This document shows positions 9,508 through 18,508 of a DNA stretch of 64,000 nucleotides, piece after piece. The position numbers and the translations under genes were made by a program. The notes below the pieces were generated by a model that did not search any database, was not told the origin of the DNA, and worked only from the letters and a program-made list of their open reading frames with translations. Position 1 is the first letter of the stretch. Every line of letters begins with the position of its first letter. This DNA comes from Dyella sp. 2HG41-7. Its GTDB lineage: Bacteria; Pseudomonadota; Gammaproteobacteria; Xanthomonadales; Rhodanobacteraceae. The DNA is taken from NCBI RefSeq assembly GCF_021390675.1, contig NZ_JAJEJV010000004.1, positions 806,001 to 870,000 on the forward strand, given 5' to 3'.

Positions 9508-10590
9508 TTATTGGTACAGCAGCGTGAAGGTCGCCGATGCTTGCAGCGTGCCCGGGGTGATGGTTCCAGTCCGGTAGTAGCGTGCAAAGTACGAAATGTT
9601 GCTGGACCCCGTGGCTATCGTGCCGACTGTTTGCTGCGTACCGAACGTCACCGGATTGCTGGACTGGTTGAGTACCTGCACGCCCACGCCCGCGCTGCTG
9701 CCGCCGGTCGGCGTCAGCACACCTTGAATGCCGGAGGCGGTGCCGTTGTAGTCCAGCTGAATGGACAACGTCGCGCCCGCTGCTCCGCTTGGGCAGTTCA
9801 ACGCTATCGCGAAAGGCGTGGTGCCTGCGGTAGCGCCAACGCTTCCCAGCGACGCGCTGCTGATGGACGGCAGCGTGACGTTGACCGGATTAGCGGTCAC
9901 CGAGCACGACGGGTTGATGACGAGGGTGACCGAATTGGCCAGGGAGAAAGCGACGATCTGCGCTGTAGAGGTTGCGCCACCGTTGCCGAGTGCCTGCCAC
10001 TGCCAATATCCAAGCACGCCGGCCGGAACCGTGCTGTTGCTGATGGGTCCGGTGACGACAAGGCTGAGTTGCGTCGTGACGCTGAACTGGTAGGCCGTCG
10101 TTCCGTCAGGGCAATTCCAAGCCTGCTGCCCGTTCTTATAAGTGCAACCGCGCAGACCTGTATTCAAGCTGGAATTGGGCCAGGAATATTCGGTCGTGCC
10201 GCCGCGCACGATCTCGTACGAGATACCGGGAATGCCGGTCGGATAGGTGCCCACGCCAGCCCCCGGCGTCGTGCCCACGTTGTTGACGATGCCGTAAGGG
10301 ACAGTGCCGGCGCAGTCGTAAACCGGCACAGGATTGGTCTGTGTGACCGATGATGTCGCCAATACGGTGCCAATCGGTGTGTTGGCGGAGACCGTTATCG
10401 TCGACGGCAAGCTGAAATTGGTAGTTCCTTGCGTGGCCGGCGAACTGCCATCCAACATGCAACCGCTCGTCTGTGCGTCCACCTTGCCCATGGGCGCCAG
10501 GATGAGCACCAACAACATCAGTAACCATCCGCACCAGCTTAGATGTCGGTGATGAGCGCAGTGCAGTCGATGCGAGACGGCTTGTGTCAT
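9508..10590 (-). CDS. Fimbrial tip adhesin-like protein (two-domain chaperone-usher subunit)
   Basis: Putative tip protein of the fimbria. ATG at 10590 has GGAG six bases upstream. A long signal sequence ends near VDAQ. Residues of about 45-230 form an N-terminal domain with several cysteines (SGCML, YDCAG, RGCTY, WNCPDG), as in receptor-binding domains of two-domain adhesins. The C-terminal half is a pilin domain beginning SCSVTANPVNVTLPS and ending FARYYRTGTITPGTLQASATFTLLYQ. It is the last structural gene after the usher, where tip adhesins usually sit. The ligand cannot be predicted. Confidence 0.82.
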   Translation of the reverse strand: MTQAVSHRLHCAHHRHLSWCGWLLMLLVLILAPMGKVDAQTSGCMLDGSSPATQGTTNFSLPSTITVSANTPIGTVLATSSVTQTNPVPVYDCAGTVPYGIVNNVGTTPGAGVGTYPTGIPGISYEIVRGGTTEYSWPNSSLNTGLRGCTYKNGQQAWNCPDGTTAYQFSVTTQLSLVVTGPISNSTVPAGVLGYWQWQALGNGGATSTAQIVAFSLANSVTLVINPSCSVTANPVNVTLPSISSASLGSVGATAGTTPFAIALNCPSGAAGATLSIQLDYNGTASGIQGVLTPTGGSSAGVGVQVLNQSSNPVTFGTQQTVGTIATGSSNISYFARYYRTGTITPGTLQASATFTLLYQ

Positions 10591-10681
10591 GACGGTCTCC
10601 GCAATGCAATAGCAGCATCCGCTTTCACAAAACGGTGAACGGTGGTTCCGGCTGCGCAAGCGAATCCGTATTTCATACGTT

Positions 10682-13468
10682 TCATTGCCCCTGCTCGCCC
10701 GTCATGGCCATGGTAGGCGACGCCATCGAGCAGGTCACATTGATCTCCTCGACACGCGTTTGTTTGTTTTTAGCGTGGTCCGCAAGCTTGTAGGGGAACG
10801 AACAAGAATGGTTGGCACCGCTGTTATCCTGCCAGCGCGCTGTCAACTGGCCGGCTGATCCAACGCCGCGCAGCAGGATTTGTCCGGCCTGACCGACCAC
10901 ACCCATCGCGGCCCCTTTGTCGTCGAACACCTCGGCGCCAAAAGGCAAAGCCACGCCATTTTCGAGGCGCGCCTGCACAATCAACATGCGGCCGCTATGC
11001 GTCTTGAACTTCATCATCACCACCGCGCCGGCGTGGGGCACGACCTGCGTGCTGGTGGCATCGAGCTGGACATTCAGTGGCAATCCCTTGGGATCGATCT
11101 GGATGGTGTTGAGCTGGTAAGGCATCAGGTACGGCACCACCGCGTAGCCGAAACGATCGACGCGCGCACCGGGTGAATTGGTCAAGCGTGCACCGGCGGC
11201 ACCCGGCAGATAGACGATGCCAACCGTGTCGCCGATCGGCTGGCCGAACGTAACGCCACCTGGATGCGCAATCACGGAACCGCTCACGCTGACCGATGCT
11301 TGCGAATAGCCGCCGCCGTCGCCGTAGCTGGCATTGAATACCGCGAACGGACTGCGATAGCCCACGTTCACTGAGCCTGCGTTTCCACCACCGTCACCGG
11401 TGTGTGTCGCGGTGGCGCCATAGTTGAACTGGTTGTCGCTGCCCAACGTACCGTTCAACATCGCCTGCGTTTGCGAACCCGTCTCCTGGTCGTGGCTGAG
11501 GTTCAGCATAAAGGTCGGCGAATGTTCGCTGTGACCCAGCGGCAGCGAGAAACTCACAAAATACTGGTTGTCGTAACGGCCGAGCGGATCCACCGAACGC
11601 GTCGCGGAGATGCCGTAGCTGATCTGATGGAAATGGTTGTTGTAGCCGACTTGGAACTGTGTGTCGTTACCATGCTGGTTCCAATAATTGCTGGCCGTTA
11701 CGTTGGCGTAGATGGAGCCACCGATTTTCCCCAGCGGTTGGCTGAGCGAAAGCGTGAAATTGCTGCGCTGACGCTGCACTCCCGTCGTCGAAAGAATCGG
11801 ATTGGTGGTGAAGTCACTTCCTGCGAGCGCAGCCTGCTGGGCGGGCGTCAGCAGATTTTGGTCCGACAGATTCGATTGCGGCACGACATCGAAGGCATTG
11901 ATGCCTTCGCGCGCGTACTGGCGCGCTTGTTCGGCCTGGGTCAGGCTGAGAAAGCCGCCCGTCGAATAGCGATAGGCGGCGACCGACAGCGCTGTCTGCG
12001 TCGACGTCATGATTTTGCTGTACGTGACGCGCACGCTCTGGCCGGACTGCGTCGAATAGCCGGGGATGTGCGCGTTTGCCTGGGTGATGTCCATCCCAAA
12101 CGCGCCGAAGTGTGTGTCGATCGCGGCGCCCGCCAGCACAGCGCCGTAGCCTTGCGAACCCACGATGCCGGCATAGCCCGTCAACAGATTGTTGAAGCCG
12201 TGTTGGACAGTGGCTTGAACCACAGCCGGCTTAGCGTGGATCGTCGCGTTTCGCAACTCGCCGGCGGCGATGTCGAAGCGCGTGACGCCGGGACGTATAA
12301 GTTGCGCGAGCGACGCGTACGGCACGGTGAAGGTCGTTGTGCGGCCATCAGCTTCGGTCACCGTGACCAGCAGGTTGCCGCCATATCCGGTCGGGTAGAG
12401 GTCGTTGAGCGCAAACGGGCCAGGCGACACGGTGGTTTCGTAGAGCACTACGCCGTTCTGCCGCACAGTGACCTTGGCGTTGGTCTGGGCCACGCCGTGC
12501 ACCACAGGCGCATAGCCCTGCAAGGATTGCGGCAGCATGCGATCGTCGGTACCGAGCTGTATGCCGCGGATACCGTAACTGTCGAAAACCGCGCCATCGG
12601 TGTAACTGTCTCCGATCGTCAGTTGCGCGCGCAGCGAGGGCAGATCGCGCTGCACATAGGCATCGATGTTTTGCCACTGGCGACGCGACGGTGTACCGGC
12701 GGCGCCGGACTGCCAATTGACGGTAGCGTCTTCGCGCAAATGCCAGGGGCCGAGATTGATGCCGGTGTTCAAGCCCAGATATGAGGTGGTCTGGCTCTGG
12801 CCTTCGGAGGCGGTGTGGTAGCTGTTGAAGTTGTAATTCAGCAGCGCGGCCGGCACGCCGGCATCCCAGTACTCCGGACTCACGTAACCGCGCGCCATTT
12901 GGCCGAGATACGCCTGCGGCACGCTGGTGTCCAGGCGCAGCTGCGTCATGTCGAATGCCATGGTCGCGCCAGGGATCAGGCTGCTCAAGCTAACGCAGGC
13001 TTTCGGATCGCTCAGGCGAGCCTTGGCTTCATCGGACAGATTGGTCAGATGCAGCTTCAACTGGTTGAGCATCTCGCTGTCAACGCACGGCGTTGCGCTG
13101 GCATTGGCCGATGCAGCCGCGAAGCGCACGTCGCTGCGTCCGACCCAGACATTGTTGAGATAGATGTCGGTGTTGTAGCTGCCCGGCAGCACCGGATTGC
13201 CATGCTCGAAGCGCGACAGATCGGTGGTGTTCTGGCCGGAACCGGACAGCATGCTGCGGTCGAAGTCGGCATAGCCTCCGTTCGCGCTGGCATCCGCGCC
13301 GTTGGCGGCCGCGCTGGCCGATGCATCGGCCAATGCCGCAGCGGGTGCCGCAGCGGCGCACGTCCAACTGCTCAGCGCCGCGGCAATTCCCACGCACAGC
13401 AAAACCTGGCGGCACACACCATGCTTAGGCGCAGAAGCTACGCCGCGCGATGTGCGCCGATTCGTCAC
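10682..13468 (-). CDS. Outer-membrane fimbrial usher protein (FimD/PapC family)
   Basis: Assembles and secretes fimbrial subunits across the outer membrane. At 928 residues it has the family length. The N-terminal periplasmic domain includes FDRSMLSGSG and PGSYNTDIYLNN; the central 24-strand barrel and plug carry GSSYTDG-like, RGIQLGTDDRMLPQ and GPFALNDLYPTGYGG motifs; the C-terminal domains carry GVVGQAGQILLRG. An unusual Ala-rich stretch of about 40 residues lies between signal peptide and mature N-terminal domain. Its ATG overlaps the chaperone stop by four bases. Confidence 0.95.
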   Translation of the reverse strand: MTNRRTSRGVASAPKHGVCRQVLLCVGIAAALSSWTCAAAAPAAALADASASAAANGADASANGGYADFDRSMLSGSGQNTTDLSRFEHGNPVLPGSYNTDIYLNNVWVGRSDVRFAAASANASATPCVDSEMLNQLKLHLTNLSDEAKARLSDPKACVSLSSLIPGATMAFDMTQLRLDTSVPQAYLGQMARGYVSPEYWDAGVPAALLNYNFNSYHTASEGQSQTTSYLGLNTGINLGPWHLREDATVNWQSGAAGTPSRRQWQNIDAYVQRDLPSLRAQLTIGDSYTDGAVFDSYGIRGIQLGTDDRMLPQSLQGYAPVVHGVAQTNAKVTVRQNGVVLYETTVSPGPFALNDLYPTGYGGNLLVTVTEADGRTTTFTVPYASLAQLIRPGVTRFDIAAGELRNATIHAKPAVVQATVQHGFNNLLTGYAGIVGSQGYGAVLAGAAIDTHFGAFGMDITQANAHIPGYSTQSGQSVRVTYSKIMTSTQTALSVAAYRYSTGGFLSLTQAEQARQYAREGINAFDVVPQSNLSDQNLLTPAQQAALAGSDFTTNPILSTTGVQRQRSNFTLSLSQPLGKIGGSIYANVTASNYWNQHGNDTQFQVGYNNHFHQISYGISATRSVDPLGRYDNQYFVSFSLPLGHSEHSPTFMLNLSHDQETGSQTQAMLNGTLGSDNQFNYGATATHTGDGGGNAGSVNVGYRSPFAVFNASYGDGGGYSQASVSVSGSVIAHPGGVTFGQPIGDTVGIVYLPGAAGARLTNSPGARVDRFGYAVVPYLMPYQLNTIQIDPKGLPLNVQLDATSTQVVPHAGAVVMMKFKTHSGRMLIVQARLENGVALPFGAEVFDDKGAAMGVVGQAGQILLRGVGSAGQLTARWQDNSGANHSCSFPYKLADHAKNKQTRVEEINVTCSMASPTMAMTGEQGQ

Positions 13469-14208
13469 GGAGCCACGCTACCTTTGAAGGCAGTGACGCC
13501 GCCAAAGTCGTTGACGATGGTGTAGGCGATGGCGGTGCCCGTTGCCGGCGCCGATGCCAATCCTTTGATCTGCAGGCGCAAGGTGCCTAGCGGGTCGATC
13601 ATGCCGGTGTCGGCGCTGTACGGCTTGCCATCAACATCCAGCGACAGCTTGACGATGGTGACGTGATAAGGCGTGGGGTTATGCACTTCCAACGCATAGC
13701 CGCCTGCGTTGGCGACGGCTTTCCACGTCACCTGTGCAGGGGCCTTGGCCGGATCGCCAGCCAAACCGGCCGGACGATAGAAAAATTTGAGCCGCGAACG
13801 AATCGCGAACTGAAGGGTGTTCTTGCCTTCGAATTGCGTACCGCTTGGCTTGGGCGGCACTTCCAGCACGTTGAGCCAGAACAGCGATTCGCGATCGCTG
13901 GGCAAGTGCGGATTTGTGGCGATGATGCGCAGATCCTGATCTTTGTGCTCTTCCATGCGGAACAGCGGCGGTGTGATCAGAAACGGCACATTGACCTTGT
14001 CCGGAGTGGAGTTGGCGTCGCCATCGTCGATCCACGCTTCGACCAACGCAGGATGGGTGTTGTCGTTGGACAGCCGCACGGTGACTTCGCCTTCCTGCGC
14101 GGGAAATACCACGCGCGTACCGGCAATCAGCACGCTCGCGTTGGCGCTGACGGCGGTCAAGGAAAGCGCTATCAAGGCTGCGCGGGCTGCGCAGAGCAGG
14201 CTTTTCAT
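13465..14208 (-). CDS. Periplasmic fimbrial chaperone (FimC/PapD family)
   Basis: Binds subunits in the periplasm by donor-strand complementation and hands them to the usher. ATG 14208 starts a signal peptide ending SANASV. The mature protein has the family pattern: TRVVFPAQEGEVTVRLSNDNTHPALVEAWID, TPPLFRMEEHKDQDLRI, ESLFWLNVLEVPP and KFFYRPAGL. The frame continues upstream of 14208 without homology. The stop overlaps the usher start. Confidence 0.94.
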   Translation of the reverse strand: MKSLLCAARAALIALSLTAVSANASVLIAGTRVVFPAQEGEVTVRLSNDNTHPALVEAWIDDGDANSTPDKVNVPFLITPPLFRMEEHKDQDLRIIATNPHLPSDRESLFWLNVLEVPPKPSGTQFEGKNTLQFAIRSRLKFFYRPAGLAGDPAKAPAQVTWKAVANAGGYALEVHNPTPYHVTIVKLSLDVDGKPYSADTGMIDPLGTLRLQIKGLASAPATGTAIAYTIVNDFGGVTAFKGSVAP

Positions 14209-14299
14209 CGAGGTGTCCTGTACAGGGTCAATGCGGCGCCGCAAACAGTGATGGAGTGCTGCGACCACGACGCATGGCCGCAGCACCCTGGCGCCGAAC

Positions 14300-14833
14300 T
14301 TAGTTGTAGGTCAGCGTGAAGTTGACCGACGAAGTCACGAGGCCTGCCGTGGTGGTCGTGGCCGTCGAGATGTACTGAGCCGTGAGCGCGGCAGTGCCTG
14401 CGCCGCTGGTCAGGGTGATCTTGGGTGCGTTGGCCTGCGTGTTGGTGTTGACGACGCTGGCGCCGCTGAGCAGCTGAATCTCGACGTTCGAGTTGTTGCT
14501 CGTGAGCGAGTTCTTCAGGTTGCCCGACGTGGTATCAACGTTGGTGCCGCTGAAGGCCATCTGTGCGGTCGAAATATTCGTGTCGCAACCGGTCAACGCA
14601 ACGTTGAAGTTGGTTGCACCGGCGACGGTGTTTGCCGCGCCGCCAAACGCCGACACCATCACCGGCGGCAAGGTCACCGTGGAGCCGCCATTGACGTTGA
14701 CGGTGCAGGTGTCCGCGAACACCTTGCCGGAGAAGTTGATGGTGCCGGTGGAGGCCGCGAGGGCCGAAGTCGAGGCGAACGCTGCGATGCCGAAGCCGGC
14801 GATCACTGCAGCGGTCATGAGGGTCTTCTTCAT
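14300..14833 (-). CDS. Major fimbrial subunit (type 1 pilin, FimA-like)
   Basis: Main shaft subunit of the fimbria. It has an AAGGAA ribosome binding site, a signal peptide (MKKTLMTAAVIAGFGIAAFASTSALA) and a 150-residue mature protein. GTINFSGKVFADTCTV is the typical N-terminal pilin strand with the first cysteine, paired with LTGCDT. The C-terminus SSVNFTLTYN fits the last pilin strand. It is first in the operon pilin-chaperone-usher-tip, with 91 bases to the chaperone. Confidence 0.92.
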   Translation of the reverse strand: MKKTLMTAAVIAGFGIAAFASTSALAASTGTINFSGKVFADTCTVNVNGGSTVTLPPVMVSAFGGAANTVAGATNFNVALTGCDTNISTAQMAFSGTNVDTTSGNLKNSLTSNNSNVEIQLLSGASVVNTNTQANAPKITLTSGAGTAALTAQYISTATTTTAGLVTSSVNFTLTYN

Positions 14834-14969
14834 TGCGATTTTCCTTGTTTTGCTTGTCTAGGTAAGGTTGCAGCGTTCGGTAAAGCACTAGCGGTAGGCC
14901 GGGCGTTTCCCCGCCCCTAACGAGCAGACCCACGCCTTGCTTCCCAAAGGAGCAACATTCAGGCCAAAG

Positions 14970-14985
14970 CGTGATCCCCGTCACA
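14970..14985 (-). promoter_or_regulatory. CRP/Clp-like binding site upstream of the fimbrial operon
   Basis: On the minus strand TGTGA-N6-TCACG, which matches the CRP/Clp consensus TGTGA-N6-TCACA at nine of ten fixed positions. It lies about 140 bases upstream of the pilin start. No strong -10 is evident at the usual distance. Confidence 0.45.
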
Positions 14986-15170
14986 TTGCCAGGAAAGCAG
15001 GGCAAATTTCTATACATCCCCTACACAATTCAATAACTTTTCCCTACTTAACACTCGGAAAAAGTGTGAATCAGTTCTCCAAATCCCCTGGGGTGCCTGT
15101 CAAAAAGTGACGTGATTGGTCAGCAGACTGGACCAGGCGCATCTTTTTGGCGTTCGGCTGTAAAGGAAGC

Positions 15171-15221
15171 TTGACATCTCCATTTCGACAGGAATAGGCT
15201 TATGTAAAGGGTGCTTTACAT
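15171..15221 (+). promoter_or_regulatory. Promoter with a perfect palindromic operator for the membrane protein/HTH genes
   Basis: TTGACA (15171-15176) is followed 18 bases later by a weak -10 (TAGGCT, 15195-15200). Immediately downstream is ATGTAAAGGGTGCTTTACAT (15202-15221), a perfect eight-base inverted repeat with a four-base centre. The size and position fit an operator for the small HTH protein encoded in the same unit. Confidence 0.5.
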
Positions 15222-15325
15222 CCGATTTCTGGAGGGGAAATGGATCGTCATTACGCCATCGGATTCGTTCGATTTGGCATCGGCGCGGGTCGACTGTTTC
15301 TGTCGGCCGTTTGAGTAGGCGTGCG

Positions 15326-15937
15326 ATGACAAAACTTTCACAAAAGCAATACGAGCGGCGTGTGCTCATCGCGATGGGCATGTACACCGCCTACATGCTG
15401 CTGGCGTGGCCGCTGGTGCGCGCGACGAACAGCGTCGCGGTGAAGTGCTTGCTGGCGCTCGTGCCTGTGCTGCCGATGATTTACGTGATTGCGATGCTCG
15501 CGCGGCGCATTCGCGCCAGCGATGAGTTGGAGCGTTATACGCATCTCATCGGTTTGGGCATCGCCACCGCGGTTGTCGGCGTACTGAGTCTGGTCGGCGG
15601 CTTTCTAAGCATCGCCGGCGTGATGAAGGTGGACGGCTCGGTTTTGATCTGGGTTTTTCCCGTGCTGATGCTCAGCTATGGCTTGGCGCGCTGGCGAGTG
15701 ACGCGTTCTTATGGCGGGAGTCTGTCCTGCGAAAGCGAGTCGGCGCTTCCGAAATATGCACGGTTTCTGCTCGCCGGCGTGACGGTGTTGCTGCTTGCGT
15801 GGCTCAGTCGATCGTCGCTGGATGCGCTGCGCCTGGGCATTTTGTGTGGTGCGGGTGGGTGCTTTCTCGTGTTCGGCGCGGTGTATGGCGTCATCTATTG
15901 GCGCCGCGGCCCGAAGGGCGAGCGCGGCGATGAGTAA
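15326..15937 (+). CDS. Multi-pass membrane protein of unknown function, paired with an HTH regulator
   Basis: 203 residues with about six hydrophobic segments and short hydrophilic loops; no catalytic motif is seen. ATG 15326 is chosen over an in-frame TTG at 15311. It is followed 45 bases later by a 65-residue Cro/CI-type regulator. Pairs of a small HTH protein and a multi-pass membrane protein are widespread, and in such pairs the membrane protein is thought to modulate or be controlled by the regulator; that is inference here. Confidence 0.72.
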   Translation: MTKLSQKQYERRVLIAMGMYTAYMLLAWPLVRATNSVAVKCLLALVPVLPMIYVIAMLARRIRASDELERYTHLIGLGIATAVVGVLSLVGGFLSIAGVMKVDGSVLIWVFPVLMLSYGLARWRVTRSYGGSLSCESESALPKYARFLLAGVTVLLLAWLSRSSLDALRLGILCGAGGCFLVFGAVYGVIYWRRGPKGERGDE

Positions 15938-15982
15938 CTGCATGCGAAGCCTTGCGCGCGTCATGCGAGTGCACGCGATCTC

Positions 15983-16180
15983 ATGAACAACGTCGTACGT
16001 GAATTGCGCAGCGAACGCGGGTGGTCGCAGGCCGACCTCGCGCAGAAGCTGGATGTCTCGCGGCAAACCATCAACGCCATCGAGACAGGGAAATACGATC
16101 CGAGTTTGCCGCTGGCATTCAAGATCGCGCGCTTATTCGGTTTGCCGATCGAAATGATTTTCGTGCCCGAAGGGGAGTGA
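15983..16180 (+). CDS. Small Cro/CI-family (XRE) transcriptional regulator, YozG-like
   Basis: 65 residues, essentially a single helix-turn-helix: VRELRSERGWSQADLAQKLDVSRQTINAIETGKYDPSLPLAFKIARLF, ending IEMIFVPEGE. Such minimal regulators usually bind a palindrome in their own promoter; the palindrome at 15202-15221 is the obvious candidate. The next gene, a peptidase, begins eight bases later, so the operon may extend through the ABC transporter genes. Confidence 0.88.
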   Translation: MNNVVRELRSERGWSQADLAQKLDVSRQTINAIETGKYDPSLPLAFKIARLFGLPIEMIFVPEGE

Positions 16181-16187
16181 GGGACAC

Positions 16188-17777
16188 ATGGCCATAAAAG
16201 GAAGAACGGTTTTACGCATCGCTATCGCCGTGATAGCTGCCAGTTACCTGGGCTATCAATACTTGCATCGCGCCGATAAGCCGGCGACAGCTGCGAGCGC
16301 CGCATCGCCGATTGCGCCGCCCGTTGAAACCAAGGAACCGTCGCAACCTGCGCGCATCTGGCGTCGTGGATCGCTTACGTTCAAATCGTGCGAACTGGGA
16401 CGCCCTGGAAGCGGCGCAACGACGCAGGCATGGTGCACTACATTCGACGTGCCCGAAAATCGCGACGATCCGCATAGCCGACGCATCGGCTTGCGATTGG
16501 CGATCGCACGCAGCGATGCGCAAGTGCCCGCATCGGATATGGCGGTACTGCTTTCGGGTGGGCCGGGTGAAGCGGCGACGGAATCCTGGGTGCTCGAAGC
16601 GGGTGCTTTTGCGGACGTGCGCAAACATCGCGATGTGGTGTTGCTTGATCAACGCGGTACCGGCGGCTCCAATCCGTTGAGCTGCGAAAACGCGGAAAAA
16701 AATGCGGAAAAAGACGCCGACGATAGCGCGCTTACGTTGGATCTGAACAAGCTCCGCAAGGCGGTCGCCACGTGCTTGGACGAAGTGCGTGAAAAAGCCG
16801 ATCCGCGTTTCTACACGACCACCATCGCCGCGCAGGATCTGGAAGATGTGCGCAAGGCGCTGGGATCGCCGCAATTCGATCTGATCGGCGTGTCGTACGG
16901 CACGCGCATGGCGCAGCAATATCTCAAGCATTATCCCGATAGCGTGCGCAGCGTGGTGCTCGATTCGGTGGTGCCGAATCAGGTGATTTTCGGCGAAGAC
17001 TTCGCGATCAATCTCGATAACGCACTGAAGAAAGATTTCGCCAGTTGCATGGCGGTTGCGGCTTGCAAACAGCATTTCGGCGATTCCATGCAGACGCTTT
17101 ATCAGCTCCGTGACGCGTTGCGCGCCAATCCGCATAACGTCAGTTTTCGCGATCCGGAAACCTACGAAACCGTGGTTCGCCCGCTGACCGAATACTCGCT
17201 GGCCAGCGTCGTGCGCATGTTTGCCTATCAGCCCGAAACGGCGGCGCTGTTGCCGCTGTCGATCAACGCGGCCGCGCATGGCGATGTCGGTCCGCTGCTG
17301 GGACAAGCCAAATTGTTGAGCGGCGATCTGAGCGGCGACATGAACAGCGGCATGTCGATGAGCGTGATCTGTAGCGAAGACGCCGATCTGTTGCAACCCA
17401 GGCCTCAGGACCAGAACACCATCCTCAGCAATCACTTGATGGATGCGATCAAGGCGCAATGCGATGTGTGGCCGCACGGCACGCGTCCCGCCGATTTCCA
17501 TGCGCCGCTGAAAAGCGACAAACCGATCTTGATGCTGTCCGGCGAATTCGATCCGGTCACGCCGCCGGAATACGGCGCGCAAATTCTTCCCGGTCTTACG
17601 AATGGGCGGCAGCTGGTTTTCAAGGGGCAGGGGCATTCGTTGTTGCCGCGCGGCTGCATGCCGCAATTGCTGGGCAAGTACATCGACAAACCCGATCCCA
17701 AACAACTCGACGCCAGTTGCCTGGACAAATTAGGCGATACGCCTGCGTTTATCGACTTCAATGGAGCCTCGCCATGA
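16188..17777 (+). CDS. Alpha/beta-hydrolase, TAP/tripeptidyl aminopeptidase-like (S33) peptidase, membrane-anchored or exported
   Basis: Probable aminopeptidase or prolyl-type peptidase outside the cytoplasm. Residues 7-26 form a signal or anchor helix (TVLRIAIAVIAASYLGYQYL). The catalytic triad is visible: Ser236 in GVSYGTR, Asp455 in GEFDPVTPP and His483 in GQGHSLL. LSGGPGEAA provides the oxyanion loop and VVLLDQRGTGGSNPL is the S33 signature. The C-terminal TAP-like domain holds conserved cysteines. Its stop overlaps the start of the ABC ATPase gene by four bases, an unusual coupling to an exporter. Confidence 0.85.
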   Translation: MAIKGRTVLRIAIAVIAASYLGYQYLHRADKPATAASAASPIAPPVETKEPSQPARIWRRGSLTFKSCELGRPGSGATTQAWCTTFDVPENRDDPHSRRIGLRLAIARSDAQVPASDMAVLLSGGPGEAATESWVLEAGAFADVRKHRDVVLLDQRGTGGSNPLSCENAEKNAEKDADDSALTLDLNKLRKAVATCLDEVREKADPRFYTTTIAAQDLEDVRKALGSPQFDLIGVSYGTRMAQQYLKHYPDSVRSVVLDSVVPNQVIFGEDFAINLDNALKKDFASCMAVAACKQHFGDSMQTLYQLRDALRANPHNVSFRDPETYETVVRPLTEYSLASVVRMFAYQPETAALLPLSINAAAHGDVGPLLGQAKLLSGDLSGDMNSGMSMSVICSEDADLLQPRPQDQNTILSNHLMDAIKAQCDVWPHGTRPADFHAPLKSDKPILMLSGEFDPVTPPEYGAQILPGLTNGRQLVFKGQGHSLLPRGCMPQLLGKYIDKPDPKQLDASCLDKLGDTPAFIDFNGASP

Positions 17778-18508
17778 TCGAAGTAAAGGATTTGCGCAAA
17801 TATTTTGGCGACGTAAAAGCCGTGGACGGCGTGAGCTTCACCGCGCGCGACGGCGAAATCACCGGCTTGCTCGGGCCGAATGGCGCCGGCAAAACCACCA
17901 CGCTGCGCATGCTGTACACGTTGATGCAACCGGATAATGGCCAAGTATTGGTCGACGGCATTGACGTAGCGCGGGATGCGCAAGCGGTGCGTCGCCAGCT
18001 TGGCGTGCTGCCCGATGCGCGTGGCTTGTACAAGCGGCTCACCGCGCGCGAGAACATCGACTACTTCGCGCGCTTGCAAGGCATGAGCGACGCGCTGCTT
18101 CGCACGCGCCGCGAAGATCTGATTAAAGCCCTGGACATGGCCGATATCGCCGATCGTCGCACCGAAGGTTTCTCGCAAGGGCAACGCGTCAAGACGGCGA
18201 TTGCGCGCGCGCTGGTTCATGATCCGCGTAACGTGATTCTGGACGAACCGACCAACGGCCTGGATGTGATGGCGACGCGCGGCTTGCGCCAATTCATGCG
18301 CCATCTGAAAGAAGAAGGGCGATGCGTGCTGTTTTCCAGCCACATCATGCAAGAGGTGGCCGCGCTATGCGATCGCATCGTGGTGATCGCGCACGGTCGC
18401 GTGGTGGCTGACGAAACGCCGGATGCATTGCGCGCGCAAACCGGCGAGGCGAATTTGGAGGATGCCTTCGTGAAGATCATCGGCAGCGAAGAGGGGTTGG
18501 CCGCATGA
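17774..18508 (+). CDS. natA: ABC transporter ATP-binding protein, NatA-like
   Basis: ATPase of a Na+ or drug-type ABC-2 exporter. It starts MIEVKDLRKYFGDVKAVDGVSF at the overlapping ATGA; an upstream in-frame extension lies wholly within the peptidase gene and is rejected. Walker A GPNGAGKTT, signature FSQGQRVKTAIARAL (SQGQ in place of SGGQ), Walker B NVILDEPTNGLD and switch His SSHIMQEV are present. 244 residues, normal for NatA. Coupled to the permease gene by a four-base overlap. Confidence 0.87.
   Translation: MIEVKDLRKYFGDVKAVDGVSFTARDGEITGLLGPNGAGKTTTLRMLYTLMQPDNGQVLVDGIDVARDAQAVRRQLGVLPDARGLYKRLTARENIDYFARLQGMSDALLRTRREDLIKALDMADIADRRTEGFSQGQRVKTAIARALVHDPRNVILDEPTNGLDVMATRGLRQFMRHLKEEGRCVLFSSHIMQEVAALCDRIVVIAHGRVVADETPDALRAQTGEANLEDAFVKIIGSEEGLAA

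Larger units (their letters stand above)
14834..15325. other. Divergent regulatory gap between fimbrial operon and membrane protein/HTH pair
   Basis: 492 bases with no gene and noticeably lower GC around 15000-15240. It carries a CRP/Clp-like site (14970-14985) facing the fimbrial side and a TTGACA promoter with a 20-base palindrome (15171-15221) facing the other side. TATAGA-like hexamers occur on the minus strand near 15010. Confidence 0.5.

Noticed and set aside
16212-17705. 497-codon minus-strand open frame opposite the S33 peptidase
   Set aside because: Shadow of the peptidase gene; low-complexity Arg/His composition.
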